Below are positions 48,801 through 57,428 of a DNA stretch of 64,000 nucleotides, piece by piece (within the stretch, counting starts at the first letter, position 1; each line of letters opens with the position of its first letter). Below the pieces are notes generated by a model. It worked only from the letters and a program-made list of their open reading frames with translations. It did not search any database and had not been told where the DNA came from. The DNA comes from Marthasterias glacialis (Eukaryota; Echinodermata; Asteroidea; Forcipulatida; Asteriidae): positions 27,022,923 through 27,086,922 of the forward strand of contig OU452222.1 in NCBI GenBank assembly GCA_911728455.2, written 5' to 3'. Both the position numbers and the translations under genes were made by a program.

Positions 48801-50510
48801 TTGAAAATTAATTGAAAGTCAGAAGGATTTGTGTTATTAGATGAGTGAGAAAAGAGATGTTCATAACCTGTGTTCATCCATCTGGAACGCTGGCCATGCA
48901 TGAACGGTTAAAGGGCTGCATTACATCATTAATTAGTGGAAGAGTCAATTCACACCCGTCTAGGTTGTGATAAGATATAAGAACTAGTTGCAAGAACTAG
49001 TTGTCATTATTTTCTATCAACACAGTTTTAGATGTAGGGGAATTTTGTTGTTGGAACAAACAGTAGTCATTAAAGTAGCTTGCTTACGGACACACACACG
49101 GGATTCGAACCCATACTCTGTGAATGACAGAACTGAAGCACAGTCCACTAGACCGCTCTGCCACTATGCTCCACAGAGAGCCAAGTCCCATATAATTAGA
49201 CAGGGACTGAAAAACCATGCCAGATGCGAGACACTGGTCTCGGGCAGGACTCGAACCTGGGTTCACAGAGTTAAAAAGCAACCACTCGAACTCCAAGCTG
49301 GCAAAGGGCACACAGCTGAAATTGTTCCACCAGCTCATTGCTTATGCAGCTAAATATAGAGTGGGTCAAAAAACAGAATTTCATGTAACTGGATTATTCC
49401 AGGAAAGTGCCACCGTATAGCACCTTTAATGTTATTCTCCATTATTGTCTTTTCAAGCTACTTATGTTACCGAAACAGCATATGGCAAAGCTAGATCAGA
49501 TATGGGAATATTATATAGCGGAGTGGAGTGTACAGGGCGGGAACAACGACTGGATCAATGTAAGGTTTCTATGGAAACCAGTGAGTGTAGCCATGACGAC
49601 GATGTCAACCTGATGTGTTTCAAAGTTGTGTACGAGGACGAAATCTTCTACACTCCTGCAGCGCTTGTGACCAGTGGAGGTCCCACAATGGAGGAGGGAT
49701 ATACCATGAACGTTGGAGGGGTGATTCGAGGGAATGAAGGACCTATCCAACCCACTGAAGTGATTCCTGGTATGAATAGATAGGTTCCACTCGACGTCTA
49801 CAATGGGAAAAATCAAACCATCTTTGATGACAGTGACTGAACATTTTTTAGCACACAACAGTGCGTTACGCGTAAATGCTGCACCCGGCACGTGTGCGTT
49901 TCATAAATTCCTTACATGATAGATTGGTGAGCAACTCAAGCTGCAATGAAATTTACAGAGCTTGATGCGGCTACAGGTCGAAATAGAAATTGTCATCAAA
50001 GATGGCGTCTATTGCAACCCATCTATAAATGAGAAATCTTTAAAAAAAAATAATATTCCTTCATAAATGTTTACAGCCATGTCAATTTGAATCAGTGCTT
50101 TTTGTAAAAAGGCCTAAATTGCAAATTTCAGATCTGATATTTCACAGAGGCTAGAGAGGCAATTGCCTCCATGCCCCTAGAAAATCTCATAATATGCAAA
50201 AATCCAACAGTAGCGAGGATCTTATGCTGTGCCGGGCCAAAATGTAACGATGTTTCATTTTTGTCTTCCAGAAAGATCAGTCCTTCCAGTGGGTATCATC
50301 GTGGCCATTCTGCTGGTGTGCGTACTGATGTGTATCATCACACTGATCGTTATATGGCTAGTCATCAAGGCTCGGAATAGCAGAGCCACAGGCTCCGCAC
50401 AGCCACCTGGTGTATCGTGGACTCGTGACGACGGACAGCAGAGTTATCAGCCCGTCCCTGGGGAGGCCGTGGGTGGGGATGATGGGAAACCTGCACCAGT
50501 AGGAGTCTAA
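40447..50510 (+). CDS. Type I membrane receptor with four SRCR domains (spliced gene, 8 exons)
   Basis: Joined exons: 40447-40582, 43146-43481, 44456-44803, 44999-45188, 46743-46912, 48166-48327, 49458-49769 and 50272-50510. They sum to 1893 bases, or 630 codons plus stop. All junction phases agree (1,1,1,2,1,1,1), which strongly supports the model. The product has a signal peptide (hydrophobic core at about residues 14-33), a Thr-rich linker, four six-cysteine group A SRCR domains (about residues 46-157, 158-270, 274-386 and 394-500), a stalk, one membrane span (about 557-583) and a 47-residue cytoplasmic tail. SRCR receptors bind microbial or self ligands at the cell surface; echinoderms have very large SRCR gene sets linked to immune cells. 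The ligand cannot be told from the sequence. The start could be ATG 40447 or the in-frame ATG 40456. The exon 2 start could be 43155 instead of 43146, which also keeps the frame. It is tail to tail with IPO4. Confidence 0.88.
41506..41814. repeat. CAGGGCTCGAAATTT-ended foldback element, in SRCR-gene intron 1
   Basis: The left end CAGGGCTCGAAATTT and the right end AAATTCGAGCCCTG are inverted. The interior repeats 'ggccagt' motifs and ends with a poly-C run. It pairs with the longer copy at 42030-42414. Confidence 0.8.
42030..42414. repeat. CAGGGCTCGAAATTT-ended foldback element, second copy
   Basis: Same left end and the same 'ggaccacaggcccgaggccag' block as 41506-41814. The right end is 'aaaatcgagcccca'. 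It sits 215 bases from the other copy in the same orientation. Confidence 0.8.
42603..42885 (+). repeat. Compound tetranucleotide microsatellite
   Basis: (AAAT)n with AATG variants to about 42712, then (AATC)n to about 42808, a short interruption 'aatagttaaatagatc', then (AATC)n again to about 42875. It lies in intron 1 of the SRCR gene. Confidence 0.95.
43146..43481 (+). CDS. SRCR gene exon 2: SRCR domain 1
   Basis: A whole SRCR domain in one exon, phase 1 at both ends. Visible hallmarks are VRLVRG, GRVQIFDGEAWGKICLP, CRQLGYPSA, CAGDETRLTEC and a final VVC; the six cysteines fit group A. The donor is GAAG/GTGAAA. The acceptor is either 'cattcaccag' (exon from 43146) or 'aattctcag' (from 43155). 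Confidence 0.85.
43811..44440 (+). mobile_element. LINE 3' end: reverse transcriptase C-terminus of a CR1/L2-like element
   Basis: An open frame to the stop at 44371 contains the signature order of the RT tail in CR1/L2/Jockey-type LINEs: AARLV, HITPSLRELHWLPI, R.NFK...FVFKCLN, PSYLS.LL, LRST, GQKAFSVAGPMFWNNLP, and SLFRKFLKT. The first 60 or so codons are not recognisable. After the stop, 'tagcgccttacaaattc' and TTATG-type repeats look like a LINE 3' untranslated end. It is 5'-truncated, as usual. It lies within intron 2 of the SRCR gene, same strand, and ends about 15 bases before the acceptor of exon 3. Confidence 0.85.
44456..44803 (+). CDS. SRCR gene exon 3: SRCR domain 2
   Basis: Acceptor 'tgcttttgtag' and donor CAG/GCAAGT, a GC-AG intron. 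One-exon domain with cysteines at ICSP, VVC, LDC, LEC, KFC and VKC. The usual 'G.W..IC' start is altered to SPWMICSP. A short Ser/Thr/Pro linker (VVPSTLP) closes the exon. Confidence 0.85.
44999..45188 (+). CDS. SRCR gene exon 4: first half of SRCR domain 3
   Basis: Acceptor 'gtttgacag'; donor TTCAA/GTAAGT, phase 2. Encodes IRLAGSP, FYNGQWWNICNDGLW, ANVTCRSLGY and TQEFK. The exon ends in mid-domain and is completed by exon 5, 1.55 kb on. Confidence 0.9.
45362..45575 (+). repeat. Unbroken copy of the outer repeat seen at 11996
   Basis: 'gcaaactgcttaccaacc', 'ctcaaaggctaaatcatgac', 'tactgcatactggagtaac' and 'taagcagtcaagtggaaag' run without interruption, showing the state before the insertion at 12139-12520. 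It lies in SRCR-gene intron 4. Confidence 0.75.
46179..46655 (+). repeat. CAGGGTT-ended element, uninterrupted copy
   Basis: Begins CAGGGTTTTCCCC and ends GGAGAAAACCCTG. It has an internal partial duplication: 'aagctgaattg...gaatg.ttttatttgatgtttatg' occurs at 46213 and 46410. Reference for the broken copy at 21151-21881. Confidence 0.75.
46743..46912 (+). CDS. SRCR gene exon 5: second half of SRCR domain 3
   Basis: Acceptor 'gattactcag'; donor TATG/GTGAGA. Encodes DALITGFRCQG, NLTQCLFD, LTKCGFYD and AAVHCSS, which supply the remaining four domain cysteines, plus a short linker to domain 4. Confidence 0.9.
47616..47767 (+). repeat. SINE of the second tRNA-headed family, best copy
   Basis: A-box-like 'cggtggtctagtggttta', B-box 'catgggttcgaatcccacc', then 'ccacaggactcgaaagcac', 'gagtatacagtgcttgtcac' and 'ttggtgtaaggc'. 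It lies in SRCR-gene intron 5. Confidence 0.85.
48166..48327 (+). CDS. SRCR gene exon 6: first half of SRCR domain 4
   Basis: Acceptor 'ttctgttgtag'; donor ACAG/GTAGGG (phase 1). Encodes VKIRLANGRS, GRVEVYRDDQWWSICG, ARVVCHQLGF and DAID. It splits the domain at a different place and phase from domain 3. Confidence 0.9.
48410..48580 (+). repeat. CAGGCCTGAT-family element, in SRCR-gene intron 6
   Basis: Starts 'caggcctagaattacatg' and ends 'catgaaatttcaggccta', inverted to each other. The interior is close to 4030-4186. Confidence 0.65.
49084..49340 (-). repeat. Reverse-oriented tRNA-headed SINE remnant(s)
   Basis: 'gggattcgaaccc' at 49101 (B-box in reverse) is followed by 'ccactagaccgctctgccac' (A-box in reverse), and a second reverse B-box-like 'caggactcgaacctggg' lies at 49250. 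It may be two fragments. In SRCR-gene intron 6. Confidence 0.55.
49458..49769 (+). CDS. SRCR gene exon 7: second half of SRCR domain 4 and stalk
   Basis: Acceptor 'gtcttttcaag'; donor CCTG/GTATGA (phase 1). Encodes GVECTGRE, LDQCKVS, SECSHDD and NLMCF (four cysteines), then about 50 residues rich in Gly, Pro and Glu without cysteines, taken as the juxtamembrane stalk. Confidence 0.9.
50272..50510 (+). CDS. SRCR gene exon 8: membrane span and cytoplasmic tail
   Basis: Acceptor 'ttttgtcttccag'. Encodes a run of about 26 hydrophobic residues (from PVGIIVAILLV to IVIWLVI), stopped by KAR, then a 47-residue tail to the stop at 50508-50510. The tail has YQPV (residues 610-613), which fits the YxxPhi endocytosis consensus. 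It shows no ITAM or ITIM. Confidence 0.9.
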
Positions 50511-50638
50511 GGTATCGGCCTTACAGACCTTTCTTTTTTGCAATGCCAACCTTTGATGGCGGACCATGAGCGGCCTTCAATGCACAACTATACATACAAT
50601 AATTAGTCACTTATTACAAATGCTGTCAATCACTGATA

Positions 50639-50644
50639 AATAAA
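50639..50644 (+). terminator. Candidate polyadenylation signal of the SRCR gene
   Basis: AATAAA, 129 bases past the stop codon, the first canonical hexamer downstream. Confidence 0.55.
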
Positions 50645-51244
50645 TGGTTGCTGCCCAAGAGAAATTGAAACTTCACACTATTTTTGATATCACAGTGTTT
50701 GTTGATTCTTAATATCGACGAGTTTACAGTATCAGGAACAAACGTTTTTATACTCATGGCTGCCTATGCAAAACGGTGGTTAATGTTTCTAGTATAAAAG
50801 GAAGGTCTGGCCATGTCCAAATTGGCGGCTACGGCTTGATGGCTACATTAACATGCATTGAAGCATAGGATGCCTATAGCAACACCCTTAGCAACAGCCG
50901 TAGCCGCTAATTCAGATACAGCCGCTTCTAGCCTTTATCACTGTGCAGCCATCTTGTTTTTAAAAGCCAAACTTAAGGCTGCAAGCAAAACAGTCTGGCC
51001 CCTTTCCCAGAGTATAATAATAATAAGTATTGCATACAGTTTATATGTGACACTTCCTGCCACAACTCAAAACTGGATTTATTTCCTCATCAAGCAGATG
51101 GGAATAATAGCTTTTAAATAACCCTAATTTAATAGGCCTATAAGGCAAGTATTTCTCAACATATAGAATGCTTAAGATATCACATTGATATAAAGACCGA
51201 TGTTTCGGTCGTCTTCACATTCATGCAATTGTACTATTTTCAAG

Positions 51245-51412
51245 ACGTGCCTGATGTTGGCATCAATGCATCGGTGCCCCTGGTCACTGCCTTGGTGCCC
51301 CCAGTGAAATGTTCAATCCAAAAGTTAGTTTCTGTCGTAGAGGTGCTGTTTATCAATAAAAGGAGAAAAAAAATCTGTCTTGCCCTTACAAGATGAAAGT
51401 ACTAGGTCTGTT
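51245..51412 (+). repeat. CAGGCCTGAT-family foldback element
   Basis: 'gtgcctgatgttggcatcaa', 'tgcccctggtcactgcc', 'gaggtgctgtttatcaat' and 'cttgcccttacaagatgaaag' follow the family order. The ends are worn. Confidence 0.6.
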
Positions 51413-51904
51413 TTTTCTCTAAGAAAATTGTAATATTTTAAAAACATTTTTAATTTGTACTTGAAAAGTAAAAACTATATCATAGAACTTGTTGTGGTGC
51501 TTTTTTGTAGTACAACAAACACTTGTAAAATAATTTTGTTTCATGTAGTGTTGCTCTATCCTAGTGCATTGCCAAGTGTAGTATGAAACTGAAATTAAGT
51601 GCCGAATTCTCAGAAAACAGCACATGGCCCATTGGGTGCTGACGGCCCATAGAGCCAGGGCGTCATGAAATTTTCAACATGATTGTTTTTTTTTTCCCCA
51701 CAAAAGAAGCATTCTTCTTCAGGTGCCAAATTAAGTGGGAATAAACACAGTGTATTCATGGATTGAATGAAAACCAATGGCTCAAACCAAAATGGGTAGC
51801 CTCAGTAAATTGTAGAATGAGGGGAGATATAAAGTAGGCGGGGAGACAAAGAGGAAGGGAGGGGGGTGCACACATTTTGTTTAGGGTATAATCCTTTCAA
51901 GAAA

Positions 51905-52430
51905 CCAGTGGTCAATTTCACGGACCACTTGCATTTTGCGCTAACGGTCACCATATTCTACTAACAGGGTATGCGATATTTTTTTGCTAGAGTTGCGTTG
52001 AATTTTCTGCTAACTGTAAGCATCACCTTTTTCCAGAGCAATGAAATTTGGCTCTGCTTAGAGGTGCTTAAGCACCAAAAGTAACTAAGCACAAGATAAT
52101 TCTACTTACCAGAATAAGGTTACCAGCCAAACTACCATGTCACACGTACCATCTGTGACTGGTTTCCTGGTAATTTTTGCTTAAAAGAAATTTGCTAAGC
52201 ATTATTTTCTGCTTAGGCATGAAATTGGACCCTGGCAGGGCCCTACTTCACACAGCAGCTGAGGCACGAAAAGTAGTTGAGCAGAAAAAAATTATACTTA
52301 ACGACAGAATAAGGGTTACCAGCCAAAAGACCATGTCACATGTACCATTTGTGATCGGTATCCTGCTCATTTTTGCTGAGCAGAGAAGTTTTAAGCAGTG
52401 TTTTCTGCTTAAACAGCCCTGTGAAACTGG
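51905..52430 (+). repeat. Two adjacent copies of the 'ggttaccagccaaa' foldback family
   Basis: The motif 'aaggttaccagccaaa', then 'ccatgtcaca(c/t)gtaccat(c/t)tgtga' and 'ctgcttaggcatgaaattgg'/'ctgcttaaacagccctgtg', occurs twice, at about 52120 and 52315. Flanking sequence at 51780-51905 ('gaggaagggaggggggtgc') recurs at 52910-53080, so a larger duplicated block is likely. Confidence 0.6.
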
Positions 52431-52520
52431 ACACTTGTGTATGAAACGGCTATTACTGCAGACTCTACTGGTCAGTTTCATTTCAAAAACAGGGTTAAAA
52501 AATAATAGAGTAGTGTGCAG

Positions 52521-52885
52521 TGTGTCGTGGCCGAGCGGTTTAGTGCATCCGACTCAAGTTCTGGTGGCTAAGTCATCAGGATGTGGGTTCGAATCCCGGT
52601 CATGACACTTGTTTCCTTGAGCATGACACTTAACTATAATTGCTTCAAATAGGGGAAGAGGCAGTTATGTTTGTCTCGCAACGGATTCATTTACCCCTCC
52701 CTGTTCTTCAGCTGTGCTGTGAAGAGACTTCACTTGTGTTTATATCTTGCCACGTCTTCTTCCTGTGCATTGGGGCAGGTTTCTATCCCTCCAAAAAGTA
52801 ACCCACACCTTGAGTGGCCTTTGGGCCTTGTGATGGGCAAATTGCATTAAAAAAAAAAACACAAACAATAATAATAATAAAATGA
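52521..52885 (+). repeat. tRNA-Leu-headed SINE, tail type B
   Basis: The head 'gtgtcgtggccgagcggttt' can pair with 'catgacac' at 52600-52607 as an acceptor stem, and the B-box 'gtgggttcgaatcccgg' is perfect. The tail has 'cccacaccttgagtggcc', 'gggccttgtgatggg' and an A-rich end. The tail matches 59964-60305, not 7448 or 25418. Confidence 0.85.
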
Positions 52886-53327
52886 AAAAAAAACAGGGTT
52901 TCCTTTACTTTTATTTTGCATTACATGAGAGAAAATTGGTGGCTTCACAAGCCTCTTAATAACCTGTAGAGTGAGGGAAGATAAAGGGGCTTGGAGAGGA
53001 AGAGAAAGGGAGGGGGGTGCTGGTATGTTGTATGGGCTAGTCTTTCAAACTAAACCAGTGACCCATTTCATGGATCACGGTATTTTGTGTTTACAGTCAC
53101 AATTTTGCACTGCTTAGAGATTTTTAATGTCATTTTCAGTACTTGTGAATAAATACTTAGTAGAGACTTTATTCTTGTGATTATGGTGATATGTGATTTT
53201 ACCAATTTCAGCACACATTAATCGTATATTACAATCATTGGGATTTGAAAGAGTGATTTTATTTTCATTGTCCAGTTCTCAATTAGCACACAATCAAACC
53301 AAGCTGTCAAAGTTTCATCATTTTGCA

Positions 53328-53531
53328 GTATTTTTTACCGCGTGAGGGCGTGTGTGAACAAATTTACGTGATGCAAAACGAGAAAAAACAAACTGGTTTT
53401 TCCATTGTTATTATTATTTATTTGGCCACTAACACAAGAAAACAATAGACAGGCAGTCAAATACGATAAAACTGTTATTGTGATGCAAGGAAGTTAGCCG
53501 TTGAAAGCGCCCTCATGCGGTCAAAAAATAC
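53328..53531 (-). repeat. GTATTTTTGAC-ended MITE, copy 2 (reversed)
   Basis: The left end GTATTTTTTACCGCGTGAGG and the right end (complement GTATTTTTTGACCGCATGAG) are inverted. On the minus strand it shares 'ttccttgcatcaca' and 'tggccaaataaataataat' with 29366-29545. Confidence 0.8.
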
Positions 53532-53561
53532 GGTCAATTCAGGTGATACCATTTCACTAAT

Positions 53562-53706
53562 AAATGGTTTAGGTTTTGTTAGGGGATCTTGTGCACACGA
53601 GCCACAATCCAAATCCTGTTGGTAAAGACGTCATCACTTACCAACAGGATAAGCACATAAAAATATGAATTTACACAAAAATCACTTTCAAAACCTAAAC
53701 CATTTC
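53562..53706. repeat. Foldback element with AAATGGTTTAGGTTTTG arms
   Basis: AAATGGTTTAGGTTTTG (from 53562) and its complement near 53690-53706 enclose a second inverted pair, 'atcctgttggtaa' and 'ttaccaacaggat'. The inner motif also occurs, inverted, at about 19608 and 20155. Confidence 0.6.
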
Positions 53707-53984
53707 TCTCGTGTACGGTTCCCCACTGTGATTCGGGGAACTTCAAATGCTATTTTTCTCAAACCTTCACATTATTTCAGACGAAATATTTCACCAGAAC
53801 ACAGCTACTGGTATAAAACATTGTAATCGATGAGACTGAAACTCATCGACTTTGGTAATATACTAATCCTGTAGTGTGTTGTAATATACAGTTCTCTCTT
53901 GACAACACACATTGTAAACCTGGTAAAGTCTGACATCTTTATAGGCAATGATAACCGTTTTTTGAGCGCACAACTATGTGTTTT

Positions 53985-54179
53985 TTAACCAGTTGCTGCC
54001 TGGATTCTTTTCTTTTTGGTGGTCCCGTCCCCTGGCGGAATTGCCGGAATCTTTTTGTCTTTGAGGGTACTGCTGGCACAAAGAAACCCTGACTGGACAA
54101 TGCCGAGAGAAGAAAGATTCTCTTCATTGGATCGTCCGTATGGTTTCTCCACCGAGAAAATGTGAAATTCACGCACCAT
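53985..54179 (-). CDS. Hypothetical small frame, unassigned
   Basis: ATG 54179 opens 64 codons beginning MVREFHIFSVEKPYGRSNEE, with a basic Lys/Arg/Pro-rich end. Composition is protein-like and GC-richer than the flanks, and the region upstream (54180-54360) is also less AT-rich, as a promoter might be. I recognise no family. The frame ends in a stop without a convincing donor. It may be a first exon, a small single-exon gene, or chance. Confidence 0.25.
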   Translation of the reverse strand: MVREFHIFSVEKPYGRSNEENLSSLGIVQSGFLCASSTLKDKKIPAIPPGDGTTKKKRIQAATG

Positions 54180-54983
54180 GATTTGGAAAATGTCGGCCGT
54201 AACCTATGGCATAGGTGGGAGTGGTACTAAATACGGAACCGTGGCTTGATTGCCGGCCCACTCTGACTTGCCTCCATTGAGCCGAAACACATTGAATGAA
54301 CATTGATGGAAGCCTCTCGATGCCTCGTAATCCCCTTCTTGGAACAAAAGGACAAAGGTCTATAATCGGGGATTACACAAAAACCGCCTCTCAATGGCCA
54401 CAAAATTGGAGTAAATATTCAGTTAAATACCGCATACGGCACACAGAAACTCTTATCAAATTCCTTCCATAATTGGTTGATAAACCAAATGGCTGCGTAG
54501 ATAAATTTGAATGCTTGACGCAACTCAAAAGCAAAACCCAAGTTGCCCACAAAGACAGCCTATACCCGGAACTTCTATACCCAGAAAATTTATCTACTGA
54601 AATATTGTCATTAAGTGCTGTTTTCATAAAAAGATGATACTCGCCAGTTTTTCAGAGTAGTATGTTAAGAAACATACCATAATAATGACCAATGGAAGTT
54701 TCATCGAAATTAGGGTCACAATTTTTTGTAGACATTATCAATAGTGCATTTTTAATTATGGCTTTTGGATATTTTTATGCTTGATTAAAAACTTAAATAC
54801 CTTGCGAGGCAATCTTTTTGGTGTGACTTAAAACTACCACAAGCAATACCAAGTTTTTTTCAGAACCCTTATCGGGAATGCACTGGAATGTTTTTTTTAT
54901 TTTTGGAGTATTTATGCAAATATTTATAAAGCTGTTTTCTTGCCATGTTTTTGTAAGTTGTCGTAAAAATGTGAATTTATGCC

Positions 54984-55452
54984 TTAAACCCTCCTACTGC
55001 CTGACCATTCAATATCAATCACTGGTTTTGAATGATAGTCTGCAATACGTGTCATGTGGTGGATGCATCTACACAGTACACAGTCAACCCTCCTACTGTC
55101 TGACCATTTAGCATCATCCACTGTGGTTTTGAATGATCAGTAAATTACACCAGCCTGCAATACGATATCATGTGGTGAATGCTACTCAGTTCACACATTT
55201 GTTAACACCTGGTTGTGGGGACTCCCTATTGTTGTTCTATTATTCCCTTTTCTAAAGAATCCCTCTGTGGGGACAGGGTTTGACAAAGAAAAAAACGTTG
55301 TGGGGGACCTTTGTTCCATTGTATGCCTGTCCACACATGTACACAGATAGTTCCGTGCACAGTTGCGCCACCACACACAACCCATGTACTTGAATGGTTT
55401 TCAAATGGTTGCTTAACTCGCTGGCAAATGTTACCAACAGTAGGAGGGTTAA
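54984..55452. repeat. TTAA-bounded foldback element with ACCCTCCTACTG ends
   Basis: TTAA at 54984 is followed by ACCCTCCTACTG. The right side reads CAGTAGGAGGG before TTAA at 55449. The left end is duplicated 99 bases further in (55087). Inside, 55255-55310 ('gtggggacagggtttgac', 'aacgttgtggggga') matches 37725-37800 in reverse. The TTAA plus CCCT ends resemble piggyBac-type termini. Confidence 0.5.
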
Positions 55453-55965
55453 TTGAGAACTGCCTTTGAATGATGAAGTGAGAGAATTTAAATTCAGTTT
55501 TAGACACAAGTGAATTCCAACCTCGGATTCTAAAGTAGTGAGAATAATACCTGTAATGCGTGGATGACATATCGATGTAGAACCAATTCATCGATAAGAT
55601 AACATTATAGATTCCAATCTTATCTCTTAACGTTTTGTGGATTTTTCCTGGCTTCTTTGCATGCCAAATTGATATATGCTATTAATACTAGTTTCCATTT
55701 GAATAAATACTGTTTTTAATTAAATTAATCATGATATTGTTGGATCAAAGGTCTCGACTGTAAAATACCCCACCTTGTTAAAAGAAAGATCAGAATAAAA
55801 CGAAATGCAAACATTAATTTTAAAACAGTGATTATAACTGTACGTGTGTGTGTATTATGTGTGATACTACCTATGGGTGATTTAAAAAATAACAGCCCTT
55901 TCCAGAACCTTCTACCTCTTTGACGCACCCGTACGGAAAGTGAACTTTTTTTATCAAAATGACTG

Positions 55966-56332
55966 CCAAAGCCTAAGCCAGAGCCTAAGCCAGAGCCTAA
56001 GCCAGAACCTAAGCCAGAGCCTAAGCCAGAACCTTAGCCAGAACCTAAGCCAGAGCCCTAGCCAGAGCCTAAGCCAGAGCCCAAGCCAGAGCCCAAGCCA
56101 GAGCCCAAGCCAGAGCCCAAGCCAAAGCCTAAGCCAGAGCCTAAGCCAGAGCCTAAGCCAAAGCCTAAGCCAGAGCCCAAGCCAGAGCCTAAGCCAGAGC
56201 CAGAGCCTAAGCCAGAGCCTAAGCCAGAGCCTAAGCCAGAGCCTAAGCCAGAGCCAAAGCCAGAGCCTAAGCCAGAGCCTAAGCCAGAGCCTAAGCCAGA
56301 GCCTAAGCCAGAGCCTATGCCGGAGCCAAAAC
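55966..56332 (+). repeat. 12-bp minisatellite (CCTAAGCCAGAG)n
   Basis: About 30 units of CCTAAGCCAGAG, with variants CCCAAG, CAAAGC and CTTAGC. Plus-strand frames read Ser-Leu-Ser-Gln or Pro-Lys-Pro-Glu repeats. Neither has a start codon and gene context that would make it coding. Confidence 0.9.
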
Positions 56333-56355
56333 AGTGGTTTTTAAAAAGGCAATAT

Positions 56356-56533
56356 CAGGCCTCGATCTTAAGAAAAACGGGGGCAGGCCTTTGCTGGCCA
56401 AATCAGAGAAACTGTACAAGGGCATGCTGGCCAAGTTGGTAGTGACGGTGCATTTTTTCTGAAGGGCATCCTGGCCAACTCGACAGGGCATGAGGCCAAT
56501 GGCCTTGGTGGCCTCGGTTAAGATCAAGGCCTG
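56356..56533 (-). repeat. CAGGCCTTGATCTTAA-ended foldback element, copy 2
   Basis: Reverse-oriented twin of 33734-33903, about 85-90% alike by eye over its whole length, with ends 'caggcctcgatcttaag' and 'cttaagatcaaggcctg' type. Confidence 0.75.
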
Positions 56534-56590
56534 CAATATTGTTCTATAATTAATTTTCAATGATTGCATTGTATATTTATATCATTTTGC

Positions 56591-56735
56591 TTTTAAGCAC
56601 AAATAAGCAGGGTACCAGTCACAAACGATGTACATTAAATGACGTTTTGGCTGGTAACCTGTATTGGCTAAGCATGGTTTTTACCATGCTCAGCACATTA
56701 AGTGGGCTTCAGCTTTATGAAATTGGGACCTGGTT
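56591..56735 (-). repeat. 'ggttaccagccaaa' family, reversed copy
   Basis: 'gcttttaagcacaaataagc', 'acgttttggctggtaacc' and 'ggctaagcatgg' are the reverse of the blocks at 51905-52430. Confidence 0.55.
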
Positions 56736-57094
56736 TCCCGTGTGTGTGACATCTATTGCAAGTGCTGATTCTCTTAAGAGGAGAAGCCAGACTAATCCAG
56801 GCATGCAACAACAGTTTGTCAAAAAACATTACAAAAACAGAGGGAAGTCCCAGGCACAGTGAGACTTTGTCCTGTTTTTTTTCCCAATTTTCAATGGCAC
56901 AGCTGAGAACCCACAAACGAGGAAATCAGCTGATCAACTGAAAGACTTGCATGCCTGCTAATCAGAGGATTCAAGCTTCAGGCCGTGTCTGTACTAGTGG
57001 CTTTTGGTCGTGGCTACAACTAGATCATTGCGAAGGGCTATTCTTCATCGTTGTTGCCATAGCCATCAGCCACAGCCGTATTGGAAGTCGCTTA

Positions 57095-57217
57095 AAGCCT
57101 GGTTCATTTTCATGCGAAATGCGACAGCGAAACAATTTTCTTCAGCATGATTTGTTTGCGTCACCAAAAGTCACTTCGCATTTGTTTGTTTTTTACGTGA
57201 AGTATGAACCGGGCTTA
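57095..57217 (+). repeat. 'TTCATACTTC' foldback element
   Basis: 'agcctggttcattttcatgc' at the left and 'gtgaagtatgaaccgggct' at the right, with 'gcgtcaccaaaagtcacttc' inside. Confidence 0.7.
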
Positions 57218-57428
57218 ATGCAGCCACGACCATAGTTTGGTAGCACTGCCTTGATAAAATGAATTTTTTTTTTTTTACAACGAAATTTGTCGTAAGGGCA
57301 CATTACTCTACAATTCATTTCACTGTGTATACAATACATTTTTTTGGCATAACTTGATCAAAAATTTGTTTTTGGCAAATTCTGGTACACCCATGCTGTA
57401 TGATTTATGGGTTATAATTGATACAGGG

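Noticed and set aside
52521-52607. tRNA-Leu gene
   Set aside because: The head folds tRNA-like with a good B-box, but it is followed by the same SINE body as 59964 and ends in an A-rich tail, so it is a SINE head.
55940-56344. 134-codon Ser-Leu-Ser-Gln repeat frame as a gene
   Set aside because: It is the translation of a 12-bp minisatellite whose unit lacks stops in that frame; no domain, splice context or independent coding sequence is attached.
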